A stretch of 28,783 nucleotides of DNA from an uncultured Comamonadaceae bacterium (GTDB taxonomy: Bacteria > Pseudomonadota > Gammaproteobacteria > Burkholderiales > Burkholderiaceae). Made by a program: the position numbers and the translations under genes. The notes beneath the pieces are model-generated. The model was not told where the DNA came from, did no database searches, and saw nothing but the letters and a program-made list of their open reading frames with translations. Below are positions 1 to 7,875 of the stretch, piece after piece; within the stretch, counting starts at the first letter, position 1, and every line of letters begins with the position of its first letter. Where the stretch lies: the NCBI GenBank assembly GCA_946482115.1, contig CAMLQP010000005.1, positions 1 through 28,783 of the forward strand, read 5' to 3'.

Positions 1-24
1 TCCCGGGGGCTTTTTCTTTGGGCC

Positions 25-62
25 AAGCCCCAGTTCATGCGGGCTGCGGGGCGATGGGGCTT
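25..62. repeat. Stem-loop downstream of the first dctP gene
   Basis: Arms at 25-32 (aagcccca) and 55-62 (tggggctt) are perfectly complementary over 8 bp, with a 22-base loop. It lies beyond the stop codon of the minus-strand dctP gene. There is no clear T-run on the minus-strand side; a mildly T-rich stretch follows on the plus strand. It could be a weak terminator for either direction or chance. I see no gene in positions 1-148. Confidence 0.3.
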
Positions 63-148
63 TCTCTGATCGCCCTCTCCTCCCGCCCATCTTGGCGCCC
101 CCTGCTTGCAGCCCCGTGATTGGACCCAGCAAGCGTTGAACGTCTTTC

Positions 149-1126
149 CTATTTGGGTGCCATCAACTGGCGCAATGCCGGGCCGTGTGTGGGGCTGCTG
201 CGCACGATGCCCTCCCACGCCGCGTCGTAGGCCACCTTCAGCATGGCCGCCGACTGGGCGGGGTCAAGCTTGATGGCCTGTATGCCGGCTGTGTCCTGCT
301 TCTTCAGTTCCGCCGTGCCGTCGCGGGCCGCATCCTCGGCGTTCTGGCTCTCCAGCCACGTGGCCTGCTTTTCGAGAAACTCGCGCTGTGCGGTCGTGAG
401 CTTTTTCCAGGTGTTGGCGCTGAAAACCACACCCAGTTCCAAGCGGTAGAACCCAGGGTCTACGCGGTACTTGGTCTTTTCCTGCCAGCCCATGTCGAAG
501 ATGCCCAGCAGCGGCCAGCCATATCCGTCCACGACGCCGCGCTCCAGGGCGGTGTACACGTCGCCGGGTGGAATGGTGACGACGGTGGCGCCGAGCTTCT
601 GGAAAAAGTCGCGAAAAATGGGTGCGATGCGCAGCTTCTGCCCGGTCAGGTCCGGTTTGTCGATCTTCCGGTTGGTGTAGATGTGGTACGGGATGCCCTC
701 GCCGGTGCGCGCGAAGTAGTACAGCCCCTTTTCCAGGTAGAGCTTGTTCAAGGACTCCAGGCCGCCATTCTTGCGAAGCTCGGCCATGCTCATATGGGTG
801 TAGTTCAGTGCCAGGCCTTCGGGCACCAGGCCGGCCGTCCACGCGGCGGTGGTGTTGGCCAGATCGACCACCCCGCTGCGCAGTGCGCCGCCCTGATCAA
901 ATGCCGGAATGGCCTTGGGGCCTCCGATGTAGTTGATCTGGATGAGTCCCTTGCCTTCGTCGTTCACCTTCTTGATGAAGCGTTCGAAGTTCCTGGCGAA
1001 GTAGGTGCCCTCCTGAAAGCCATTGACGGCCTTGAGGGTGAGCTCCTGCGCCTGGACCATAGCGCCAAGGCTCAGGCCGATCAAGGCGCCCAGGGCGCCG
1101 CGAAACAGATGCCGTTTGGTGACCAT
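149..1126 (-). CDS. dctP: TRAP transporter solute-binding protein (DctP family), copy 1
   Basis: This is a periplasmic receptor of a tripartite ATP-independent (TRAP) transporter, which hands an organic acid to the DctQM membrane pair. The start is placed at the ATG at 1126, not the longer reading frame, because an AAGGA box lies just upstream and the protein then begins with an n-region, a hydrophobic stretch and a likely signal-peptidase site after Ala26 (VQA/QEL). The mature part has the DctP pattern, including the GQKLRIAP segment that carries the conserved substrate-carboxylate arginine. The product is 325 aa, usual for the family. It is transcribed away from dctQM and is a close paralog of the receptor at 3293-4276, differing mostly by conservative changes. 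The substrate cannot be read from sequence; context suggests an aromatic or indole acid. Confidence 0.9.
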   Translation of the reverse strand: MVTKRHLFRGALGALIGLSLGAMVQAQELTLKAVNGFQEGTYFARNFERFIKKVNDEGKGLIQINYIGGPKAIPAFDQGGALRSGVVDLANTTAAWTAGLVPEGLALNYTHMSMAELRKNGGLESLNKLYLEKGLYYFARTGEGIPYHIYTNRKIDKPDLTGQKLRIAPIFRDFFQKLGATVVTIPPGDVYTALERGVVDGYGWPLLGIFDMGWQEKTKYRVDPGFYRLELGVVFSANTWKKLTTAQREFLEKQATWLESQNAEDAARDGTAELKKQDTAGIQAIKLDPAQSAAMLKVAYDAAWEGIVRSSPTHGPALRQLMAPK

Positions 1127-1218
1127 GTCGTTGGTGTCCTTAGGTAAAAAGATCGGGGAGGTGATGGGCCGTATCGGGCACGGCGCGATCCAGTATGGGC
1201 ACGCCCCGGCGCAACAAC

Positions 1219-1254
1219 TATCCGGTGTGCGCCAAGTCGTATCCGGATTGCGCA
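1219..1254 (-). promoter_or_regulatory. Paired direct repeat, XylS/AraC-like operator for the divergent dctP
   Basis: Read on the minus strand there are two 15-mers, TGCGCAATCCGGATA (1254-1240) and GGCGCACACCGGATA (1233-1219), starting exactly 21 bp apart (15-bp half-sites with a 6-bp spacer). This matches the known XylS architecture of TGCA-N6-GGNTA half-sites two helical turns apart. The promoter-proximal end is about 92 bp upstream of the dctP start at 1126. The likely binder is the AraC-type protein encoded at 6089-7081 (inference). Related pairs occur near 1319, 7194, 14027 and 18878. Confidence 0.55.
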
Positions 1255-1318
1255 AAAACCCTCCCGATCAGCCGAGGCAACGCAGCGGCCGCTCCTGCGC
1301 CACCGGGGATGTTGGAAT

Positions 1319-1355
1319 TGCGGAAATGGGATACACGCCGGGCCAAAAGCGGATA
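1319..1355 (+). promoter_or_regulatory. Second GGATA repeat pair facing dctQ
   Basis: On the plus strand are TGCGGAAATGGGATA (1319-1333) and GGCCAAAAGCGGATA (1341-1355), starting 22 bp apart, with the proximal end about 71 bp before the dctQ start. It mirrors the minus-strand pair at 1219-1254, so the 300-bp divergent region 1127-1426 appears to hold one operator per direction. Spacing is 22 rather than 21 and the second half-site is weaker, hence lower confidence. No convincing -35/-10 pair was found in this gap. Confidence 0.4.
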
Positions 1356-1426
1356 TCGGTTTGCGGCCGGCAGCTCCATCATGGGAACATTGCTGGATCG
1401 CCGGACGGCTTACGTAGAAAGTACCC

Positions 1427-1897
1427 ATGTTCACGACGCACTGGTTGTGGTTTCTCAAGAGCTTGGCCATGTTGGCCGGGGTCATTCTGGCGGCTGACAT
1501 TCTGCTGATCACCGCCGAGGTGCTGTTTCGCAACCTGGGCTGGCGTGGGCTGGGCTGGGCATCCGACGTGATCGAGTATTCGCTCCCGCTGGCCACGCTG
1601 CTGGTGGCGCCCTGGCTGGTGGCACAGAGAGGCCACGTCAAGCTGGACCTGCTCGTCGAACGCATGACCTCGGGACGGCGCAACCAGCTGTTCCGCGCCA
1701 CCATGTGGCTGTCGACCGCGGTCACGGGGGTGCTGGTTTACGCGTCGGCCCTGCTGGTGCTGGACACCTACCGCTCCGGAGCCCTGGTAATGAAAAGCCT
1801 GGTGTTTCCCGAATGGTGGGTGATGGCAGCCGTGCCGCCGCTGTTCCTGCTGATTGCCATCGAGTGCCTGCGCAGTGCGCTGGCGGGCCAAGACTGA
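1427..1897 (+). CDS. dctQ: TRAP transporter small membrane subunit (DctQ family)
   Basis: A 156-aa protein with about four hydrophobic segments, the first at roughly residues 8-30, and the family-typical ITAEVLFRN sequence after it. DctQ subunits pair with DctM in the inner membrane and are needed for sodium-driven uptake of the ligand delivered by DctP. It is the first gene of a forward operon; dctM follows after 21 bp. There is no strong Shine-Dalgarno sequence before the ATG at 1427, but the start places the first membrane helix correctly. Confidence 0.88.
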   Translation: MFTTHWLWFLKSLAMLAGVILAADILLITAEVLFRNLGWRGLGWASDVIEYSLPLATLLVAPWLVAQRGHVKLDLLVERMTSGRRNQLFRATMWLSTAVTGVLVYASALLVLDTYRSGALVMKSLVFPEWWVMAAVPPLFLLIAIECLRSALAGQD

Positions 1898-1918
1898 GCG
1901 GCGGGCAGGAGCACACAC

Positions 1919-3235
1919 ATGGAATGGTGGCAACTCACCCTGATGATTTTTGGTGGCCTGACGGTGCTGCTGCTCAGCGGCATTCCCGTGGCCTTCGCCT
2001 TCATTGCGATCAACATCGCCGGCGGACTGGTTTACCTGGGCGGCATGGACGGCTTGCCCCAGCTGGCGCGCTCGGGCATGAGCGCCATCACCAACTTCTC
2101 GCTCACGCCCATACCGTTCTTTCTGCTGATGGGCGAACTGCTGCTGCACACCGGCGTGGCCATGAAGGCGATCGATGCCTTCGATGGCCTGATCTCGCGG
2201 GTGCCCGGTCGCCTGGCCGTGATCGCCGTGGTGGCGGGCACCGTGTTCTCGGCCATTTCGGGTTCCACCGTGGCCACCACCGCCTTGCTGGGCAGCGTCC
2301 TTCTGCCGCAGATGCTGGCCCGCGGTTACCACCCGCACATGGGCCTGGGGCCCATCATGGCCATCGGTGGCGTGGACGCGCTGATCCCCCCCTCGGCCAT
2401 CACCGTGCTGTTCGGCAGCCTGGCCAGCATCTCGGTCAGCGGCCTGCTGCTGGGCGGCGTGTTGCCGGGCATCATGTTGTCCATCCTGTTTGTCGGCTAC
2501 ATCGTCTTCACCGCCTGGCGCCGCCCCGAGCTGGCCCCGTCTTTCGAGGCCCCCCGCCTGCGCGGCTGGCAACGCTGGCGCCCCGTGGTGGTCTATGTGT
2601 CACCGCTGGTGGGCATTTTCCTGGTGGTGATCATCGCCATGACACGTGGCTGGGCCACCCCCACCGAGGCGGCAGCCATCGGCGCGCTCGCGACCGTGGT
2701 GGTCTGCGCGCTGTACCGCTCGCTCACGCTCAAGCACCTGGGCCAGGCCTTGCTCGGAACGGCGGCCGTTTCGGGGATGATTCTTTTCATCATCTTCGGC
2801 GCCACCACCTTTTCGCAGATTCTGGTGTTCACCGGGGCGACCAACGGCATGGTCAACCTGATTCAGGGACACGGATTCAGTGCCGGAACAGTGGTGGTGG
2901 TGATGATGCTGATCCTGCTGGTGCTGGGTTGCTTCCTCGACCAGGTGGCCATCATGCTGATCACGCTGCCCTTCTTCATGCCACTGGTGCAACAGTACGG
3001 CATCGACCCGGTGTGGTTCGGCATCCTGTTCATGATCTGCATGCAGCTGGGCCTGATCACGCCACCGTTTGGCACCCTGCTGTTCACCATGCGCAGCGTG
3101 GCACCGCCGTCGGTCACCACACTGGACATCTACCGCGCCGTGCTGCCCTATGTCGTTTTTGGCTTGCTGGTGCTGACCCTGGTGTTCTTCTTTCCGTCCA
3201 TCGCCACCTGGTTGCCCACCAGCATGTCGCGCTGA
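1919..3235 (+). CDS. dctM: TRAP transporter large permease subunit (DctM family)
   Basis: A 438-aa polytopic membrane protein and the transport channel of the TRAP system. It shows the DctM-typical opening (LLLSGIPVAFAFIAIN), the conserved FSAISGSTVATTALLGSVLLPQM region around residues 110-135, and the late LGLITPPFGTLLFTM motif near residues 377-391. Length is usual for DctM. An AGGAG box sits 8 bases before the ATG. It follows dctQ and precedes the second dctP by 57 bp, so the QMP set in this operon is complete. Confidence 0.95.
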   Translation: MEWWQLTLMIFGGLTVLLLSGIPVAFAFIAINIAGGLVYLGGMDGLPQLARSGMSAITNFSLTPIPFFLLMGELLLHTGVAMKAIDAFDGLISRVPGRLAVIAVVAGTVFSAISGSTVATTALLGSVLLPQMLARGYHPHMGLGPIMAIGGVDALIPPSAITVLFGSLASISVSGLLLGGVLPGIMLSILFVGYIVFTAWRRPELAPSFEAPRLRGWQRWRPVVVYVSPLVGIFLVVIIAMTRGWATPTEAAAIGALATVVVCALYRSLTLKHLGQALLGTAAVSGMILFIIFGATTFSQILVFTGATNGMVNLIQGHGFSAGTVVVVMMLILLVLGCFLDQVAIMLITLPFFMPLVQQYGIDPVWFGILFMICMQLGLITPPFGTLLFTMRSVAPPSVTTLDIYRAVLPYVVFGLLVLTLVFFFPSIATWLPTSMSR

Positions 3236-3292
3236 TCCTGCGAAGCCCTTGTCCGTCTTTCACTCCCAACCACCCCTGAAGGAGCGCCTTCC

Positions 3293-4276
3293 ATGAAAGC
3301 CCGTATTTCCCGTCGCAGTCTGTCCACGGCCGTGGCCCTGGCCTGGGGCCTTGCCGCTTCCGGTGCCGCCCTGGCCCAGGAAGTCACGCTCAAGGCGGTC
3401 AACGCCTTCCAGGAAGGCACCTACTTTGCCAAGAACTTCGAACGCTTCATCAAGAAGGTGAACGACGAAGGCAAGGGGTTGGTCCAGATCAACTACATCG
3501 GTGGCCCCAAGGCCATCCCGACGTTCGACCAGGGCGCTGCGCTGCGCAACGGCGTGGTCGACCTCGCCAACACGTCGGCATCGTTCACCGCCAGCCTCGT
3601 GCCCGAAGGCCTGGCGCTGAACTACACCAACCAGTCCATGGCCGAGCTGCGCAAGAACGGCGGGCTGGAGCAGCTCAACAAGGCCTACCAGGACAAGGGC
3701 CTGTTCTACTTTGCCCGCACCGGCGAAAACATCCCGTACCACATCTACACCAACAAGAAGATCGACAAGGCCGATCTCAACGGCCTGAAACTGCGCATCG
3801 CGCCCATCTACCGCGACTTCTTCCAGAAGCTGGGTGCCACCGTCACCACCATCCCGCCCGGCGACGTGTACACCGCGCTGGAACGCGGCGTCGTCGATGG
3901 TTATGGCTGGCCGCTGCTGGGCATCTTCGACCTGGGCTGGCAGGAAAAGACCAAGTACCGTCTGGACCCGGGCTTCTACACCATCGAGCTGGGCGTGGTC
4001 TTCAGCGCCAATGCCTGGAAGAAGCTGAGCCCCGCGCAACGCACGTTCATGGAAAAACAGGGTGCCTGGCTTGAAAGCCTGAATGCCGAAGACGCCGCCC
4101 GCGACGTGCCCGCCGAGCTCAAGAAGCAGGAAGCCGCCGGCATACAGACCGTGAAGCTGGACCCTGCCCAGGCGGCCCTGTTCCTCAAGACCGCCTCCGA
4201 CGCCGCCTGGGATGGCATCGTGCGCACCAGCCCGACCTATGGCCAGACGCTGCGCAACCTGATGGCGCCAAAGTAA
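3293..4276 (+). CDS. dctP: TRAP transporter solute-binding protein (DctP family), copy 2
   Basis: A 327-aa periplasmic receptor with a signal peptide cleaved after about Ala28 (ALA/QEV) and a strong AAGGAG box before the ATG. It is co-directional with dctQM and is followed after 14 bp by a Rieske oxygenase alpha subunit, which ties uptake to aromatic oxidation. It is strikingly similar along its whole length to the divergent DctP at 149-1126, including the segments QEGTYFA.NFERFIKKVNDEGKG and PPGDVYTALERGVVDGYGWPLLGIFD. This looks like a within-locus duplication whose copies may differ in ligand preference. Substrate unknown. Confidence 0.93.
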   Translation: MKARISRRSLSTAVALAWGLAASGAALAQEVTLKAVNAFQEGTYFAKNFERFIKKVNDEGKGLVQINYIGGPKAIPTFDQGAALRNGVVDLANTSASFTASLVPEGLALNYTNQSMAELRKNGGLEQLNKAYQDKGLFYFARTGENIPYHIYTNKKIDKADLNGLKLRIAPIYRDFFQKLGATVTTIPPGDVYTALERGVVDGYGWPLLGIFDLGWQEKTKYRLDPGFYTIELGVVFSANAWKKLSPAQRTFMEKQGAWLESLNAEDAARDVPAELKKQEAAGIQTVKLDPAQAALFLKTASDAAWDGIVRTSPTYGQTLRNLMAPK

Positions 4277-4290
4277 GCTTTTGCCCGCCG

Positions 4291-5607
4291 ATGAACACGC
4301 CCTTGTCCGCCGCGTCCATCCGTGACCGGGTCCGTGCAGACCAGGTGCACAAGGACCTGTACCTGAGCCCGGAGCTGTTTGCGCTGGAGCAGCGGGAATT
4401 TTTTGGCAACACCTGGCAGTACGCCGGGCACACCAGCCAGATCCCCGCGCCGCTGGACTACCTCACGGTGGACATCGCGGGCCAGTCGCTGCTGATTCTT
4501 CGCGACAACGAAGGCGAGGTGCGCGCCCTGCACAACCGCTGCGCCCACAAGGGCGTGCGGCTGTACACGGCCGAATCGGGCCGGCTGGGCGCGCGTTTCC
4601 TGCGCTGCCCCTACCACGCCTGGAGCTACCGGCTCGACGGCGCGCTGGCGTCCTACCCCTTGCGCTCCGGCTACGAAGGCACGGGCCTGGGCGATTCGAG
4701 CAACGGCCGGGGGCTGACGCCGGTCAGCGGACTGCACGTGTACCGGGGTTTCATCTTCGTGCGCGTGAATCCCGAGGGCCCGGGCTTCGAGGACTACTTC
4801 GGCGATGCCCTGGCCGCCCTCGACCAGATGGTGGACCGCTCGCCCACGAGCGAGCTGGTGATCCATGGCGGCGTGTTGCGCAACACCATCCATTGCAACT
4901 GGAAGTTCTACCTGGAGAACATCAACGACACGGTGCATCCGGTCAGCACCCACGAGTCGGCGGTACGGGCCGCGCAGTCGCAATGGACCGAGACCGACCC
5001 GGGCGTGCCCCGGCCCATGGCCATCGAGCAGATCCTGCCCTTTGGCCAGCCCTACGCCTTTTTCGAGGGCATGGGTGGGCGTGTGCTTCCCAACGGCCAC
5101 AGCGTCTCGGGCACGCGGGCCAGCGTGCATTCGAACTATGGCGAGCTGGGCGACTATGTGCAGGCCCTGGCCGCCGCGCATGGCGAGGACCGGGCCCGAC
5201 AGATCCTGGAACACTCGCCGCAGAACGCGGTGCTCTACCCCAGCCTGGCGGTCAAGGGCTCGCCACAGACCATACGTGTGATCCGCCCGGTGGCGGTGGA
5301 CCGCACCGTGATCGAGGCCTGGAACTTCCGCACCGTCGGGGCACCGGACCTGCTGCTGGAGCGCGCGCTGAACTACAGCCGGCTGGTGTTTTCGCCCATG
5401 TCCATCGTGGCACACGACGACATCCACCTGTTCGAGCAGCAACAAGAAGGGCTGCGCTCAGGACCCAACGACTGGGTCAGCCTGCACCGCGATTTCCAGC
5501 CCACCGAACTTGACACGCTGCCCATGGACACCAATGGCAGCAGCGAGCTGCTGATCCGCAACCAGTACCGTGCCTGGTTGCAGCACATCACCAGCCGCAT
5601 CGCCTGA
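4291..5607 (+). CDS. Rieske non-heme iron oxygenase, alpha subunit (system 1)
   Basis: Large catalytic subunit of an aromatic-ring-hydroxylating dioxygenase, 438 aa. The Rieske [2Fe-2S] ligands are visible as C84-x-H86 and C106-x2-H109. The mononuclear iron site is D213-x2-H216-x4-H221 (NDTVHPVSTH), with the downstream acidic ligand probably D376 or D377 (AHDD). It belongs to an operon with dctQMP and its beta subunit. No reductase is adjacent, so it probably shares the reductase encoded at 16928-17908. It resembles the second alpha subunit (14562-15890) in layout, for example the N-terminal VHKD and ALE segments and the APDLLLER segment, but is clearly divergent. The substrate is unknown; an indole or aryl acid is inferred from context. 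Confidence 0.92.
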   Translation: MNTPLSAASIRDRVRADQVHKDLYLSPELFALEQREFFGNTWQYAGHTSQIPAPLDYLTVDIAGQSLLILRDNEGEVRALHNRCAHKGVRLYTAESGRLGARFLRCPYHAWSYRLDGALASYPLRSGYEGTGLGDSSNGRGLTPVSGLHVYRGFIFVRVNPEGPGFEDYFGDALAALDQMVDRSPTSELVIHGGVLRNTIHCNWKFYLENINDTVHPVSTHESAVRAAQSQWTETDPGVPRPMAIEQILPFGQPYAFFEGMGGRVLPNGHSVSGTRASVHSNYGELGDYVQALAAAHGEDRARQILEHSPQNAVLYPSLAVKGSPQTIRVIRPVAVDRTVIEAWNFRTVGAPDLLLERALNYSRLVFSPMSIVAHDDIHLFEQQQEGLRSGPNDWVSLHRDFQPTELDTLPMDTNGSSELLIRNQYRAWLQHITSRIA

Positions 5608-5614
5608 GGTCCCC

Positions 5615-6082
5615 ATGCTGGCCACACTGCAAGACTTCATCCTGGAAGAGGCGCGTCTGATTGACGAGGCCGAGTACGACAGCTGGCTCGCCCTGTTTGC
5701 GGAAGACGGCCGCTACTGGGTGCCGCTCAAGGGCCGCCACCAGGCCGAGGACGAAAGCCACAACGCCATCGCCGACGAGAACCCCCTGCTGCTGCGCGTG
5801 CGCATCGCCCGCCTGCGCGGCGACCGCGCCCATTCCCAGCAGGTGCGCAGCCAGTGCCAGCACGTGTTGCAACTGCCGCGACTGCTCGCCTCGGCGTCGG
5901 GTGTGCACACACTGCACACCCCTTTCACCTACGCCGAAAGCCGGGGGGAAGAAATGGTGGTGCTGCTCGGCCACTACGTCCACCGCCTGCGCGAAACCCC
6001 CGAAGGACTGCGCATCGCGCTCAAGCGCGTGAACCTGGTCAACGCCCACGCCCGGCTGCCGATGATCCAGCTGTTTCCCTGA
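5615..6082 (+). CDS. Aromatic-ring-hydroxylating dioxygenase, beta subunit (system 1)
   Basis: A 155-aa small subunit (SnoaL/NTF2-like cone fold) that has a structural role in alpha3beta3 oxygenases. The family-typical opening, EARLIDEAEYDSWLALFAEDGRYWVPL, spans roughly residues 10-36, and the C-terminal RVNLVNAHARLPMIQLF matches the family. The start chosen is the ATG at 5615, eight bases after the alpha stop, with a GAGG box overlapping that stop; the longer frame overlapping alpha is not needed. The stop lies 6 bp from the convergent araC-type gene, with no room for a separate terminator. Confidence 0.92.
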   Translation: MLATLQDFILEEARLIDEAEYDSWLALFAEDGRYWVPLKGRHQAEDESHNAIADENPLLLRVRIARLRGDRAHSQQVRSQCQHVLQLPRLLASASGVHTLHTPFTYAESRGEEMVVLLGHYVHRLRETPEGLRIALKRVNLVNAHARLPMIQLFP

Positions 6083-6088
6083 GCGTCG

Positions 6089-7081
6089 TCAGCCGCCCTT
6101 GAGCGTCTGAGTGGGGGTGCAACCAAATCGCTTCTTGTAATAACCGGCAAAGCGGCCCATGTGGGTGAAACCATTTTCCATCGCCACCTCGGTCACCTGT
6201 ACCCCCCGCTGCCTCAGGTACGCCTGGCGCAGGGTTTCGTGCACGCGGTCAAGCTGCAGGCTGCGTACGTAGGCCAGCGGAGACTGATCGTAGCGGCGCC
6301 GGAAAGCCGCCTCCAGCGTGCGCGGGCTCACGCAGGCGGCACTGGCGATGTCGGCCACCGTCAGGCGGTCGCTCGCATGGGCCTGCACGTAGTCGACCGC
6401 ACGCGCCAACGCCCGCTGGCTGTTGGCCGACAGCGCCGGAACCAGCAGGGGAGCGGTGTCGGCCGGATGGAACAGCATGCGCAGCCCGGCCACCAAGAAG
6501 CCTTCCATGGCCAGCTGGGCGCGGGGTTGCGCCAGCCACTGGTCGCCGAACTGGTGCAGGTTGAGCGTCATGTCCATCACCGACTGCCACCACGCCCCCA
6601 CGGAAGGCGTGGCGCGTGGGAGGGCCATCGTCAGGCCGCCGTCGGGGCTGTGCGGCGTTTCACCCACCACATCCTCCAGCACCGGGCGGGGCACCTCAAG
6701 CAGCACCATCTCGCAACCGGAACCCCAGTGCATGCGGGTTTGCTGGCGCGGGTGCAGAACCCCCATCGTGCCGGGGTCGAGCACCGCATGGCGGCCCTGG
6801 CTTTCGGTGACGGCCTGTCCGCGCAGGGGCAGCAGCAGCATGTAGAAGTCGGCACGTTCGCCAGGGTCGATTTCGACCTCGGCGCCATAGGTCAGGACAT
6901 TGAGTCCCAGCTGGTTCAGGCGCACGCGGTTGTGGTGCAGGGACAAGCCATGGTCGTTCCCGCGCATGACCAGGCGATGCGGCGAGAACACATTGCCCAT
7001 CAGCGCGCAGGCCTCATCGGGCGAGCGCGAACGGAACAGGGGGAAACGATCCAGCAGATGGGTTTCGCAACTCGTGGACAT
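6089..7081 (-). CDS. AraC/XylS-family transcriptional activator
   Basis: A 330-aa protein with an N-terminal AraC-binding-like domain (roughly residues 10-200) and a C-terminal AraC double helix-turn-helix (roughly residues 225-325), including LTVADIASAACVSPRTLEAAFRR and the second-helix region GFTHMGRFAGYYKKRFGCTP. This architecture is shared with XylS and other aromatic-acid-responsive activators. The ATG at 7081 is preferred because the domain begins soon after it; an in-frame ATG at 7129 would add 16 residues, and neither has a clear Shine-Dalgarno sequence. It is convergent with the oxygenase beta gene and divergent from the MarR pair. It is the best local candidate to bind the 21-bp-spaced direct repeats found at several promoters. 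Confidence 0.9.
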   Translation of the reverse strand: MSTSCETHLLDRFPLFRSRSPDEACALMGNVFSPHRLVMRGNDHGLSLHHNRVRLNQLGLNVLTYGAEVEIDPGERADFYMLLLPLRGQAVTESQGRHAVLDPGTMGVLHPRQQTRMHWGSGCEMVLLEVPRPVLEDVVGETPHSPDGGLTMALPRATPSVGAWWQSVMDMTLNLHQFGDQWLAQPRAQLAMEGFLVAGLRMLFHPADTAPLLVPALSANSQRALARAVDYVQAHASDRLTVADIASAACVSPRTLEAAFRRRYDQSPLAYVRSLQLDRVHETLRQAYLRQRGVQVTEVAMENGFTHMGRFAGYYKKRFGCTPTQTLKGG

Positions 7082-7139
7082 GGCATCGGGGGGAGGTGCT
7101 GTGGAACAGTGGCCCCCTGGGGGCTCCATTCATAGTAAC

Positions 7140-7157
7140 TTGTTTAGGACTAAACAA
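7140..7157. promoter_or_regulatory. 18-bp MarR-type palindrome upstream of the araC-type gene
   Basis: TTGTTTAG-GA-CTAAACAA is a perfect dyad with 8-bp arms and a 2-bp centre. MarR-family repressors typically bind 16-20 bp dyads of this kind. It lies 59 bp upstream of the preferred araC-type start and in the divergent gap (7082-7328) shared with two marR genes. The likely role is repression of the activator gene, the marR genes, or both (inference). Confidence 0.6.
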
Positions 7158-7193
7158 TCATCGGGTAATCCCAGGGCCGGAAAGACCGTTCGT

Positions 7194-7229
7194 CGCGTTA
7201 TCCGGATACCCGGAAGCGGAAAGCGGATT
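7194..7229 (+). promoter_or_regulatory. Paired direct repeat, XylS/AraC-like operator upstream of the marR pair
   Basis: Two plus-strand 15-mers, CGCGTTATCCGGATA (7194-7208) and AGCGGAAAGCGGATT (7215-7229), start exactly 21 bp apart. They conform to the nGCG-N6-GGATA pattern seen at the other sites. The downstream end is 99 bp before the first marR start. It could mediate activation of the marR pair or autoregulation of the divergent araC-type gene. Confidence 0.45.
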
Positions 7230-7328
7230 GCCCTGCGGCCAGGCCTGATCGACACTGGAACCCAACCGTCGCCCCAGGGAATTTCCGTCAAGCAAGTTCT
7301 GTTCCCAAGCCAGGCGCGGCCAGCCACG

Positions 7329-7868
7329 ATGGAACTGAGTGCCCCACCCGCCTACCCCCCTGATGGCCTTCCGTTGCCGAGTGCCGACGAACGCCAGGCA
7401 CTGCGGCTGTGGCTGCGGCTGCTGGACTGCTCTCACCATATGGAACAGGCCTTGGGGCAACGGCTGCGGCAACATTTCGGCACCAGTTTGGCGCGCTTCG
7501 ACTACCTGGCGCAGTTGCATCCGTTTCCTCAGGGCCTGCGCATGAAGGCCCTGTCCCAACGGCTGATGGTGACCGGCGGCAATGTGACCGGCCTGACGGA
7601 CCAGCTGATCGCCGAAGGCCATGTCACGAGAGCCATGGACCCGAACGACCGGCGCTCGAACATCGTTCGCATGACGCCCCAGGGGCGTGCCCACTTCGAG
7701 TGCATGGCGAAGGCGCACCGCGGCTGGGTGGACGTGCTGCTGTCCGGTGTCGGCCACGCCGAGCAGCAGCGGCTGAGCCGGCTGCTGGGGGACCTGGCAC
7801 ACACGCTGCACGCCCGACCCCTGGGCGATGGCCACGCGGGCCGAAGCACGCGAATGGGCGGGCTATGA
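7329..7868 (+). CDS. MarR-family transcriptional regulator, first of a tandem pair
   Basis: A 179-aa winged-helix regulator. The MarR core is visible: LDCSHHMEQALGQRLRQHFGTSLARFDYLAQL, then the recognition region MVTGGNVTGLTDQLIAEGHVTR, then the wing with DPNDRRSNIVRMTPQGR. The start is set at the ATG at 7329, the first in-frame ATG close to the domain; the frame is open further upstream but across the operator region. No clear Shine-Dalgarno sequence is visible. MarR proteins in aromatic and auxin catabolic loci are usually ligand-released repressors. The next MarR gene begins 7 bp after its stop. Confidence 0.85.
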   Translation: MELSAPPAYPPDGLPLPSADERQALRLWLRLLDCSHHMEQALGQRLRQHFGTSLARFDYLAQLHPFPQGLRMKALSQRLMVTGGNVTGLTDQLIAEGHVTRAMDPNDRRSNIVRMTPQGRAHFECMAKAHRGWVDVLLSGVGHAEQQRLSRLLGDLAHTLHARPLGDGHAGRSTRMGGL

Positions 7869-7875
7869 TCGGCCC

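Noticed and set aside
1379..2572. 397-codon minus-strand open frame
   Set aside because: It is antisense to dctQM, Gln/His-rich and without domains.
4291..6082. Identification of oxygenase system 1 as anthranilate or benzoate dioxygenase because an AraC gene is nearby
   Set aside because: The Rieske and iron-site contexts resemble the second system more than the AntA/BenA pattern I know, and no adjacent reductase or diol dehydrogenase is present. Left open rather than named.
7163..7167. Third GGNTA box (GGGTA) upstream of the 7194 repeat pair
   Set aside because: Its upstream half does not match and its spacing to the next box is 41 bp, not a multiple of 21.
7261..7328. Short GGAA/TTCC symmetry upstream of the first marR gene
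   Set aside because: Arms of only 4 bp are expected by chance.
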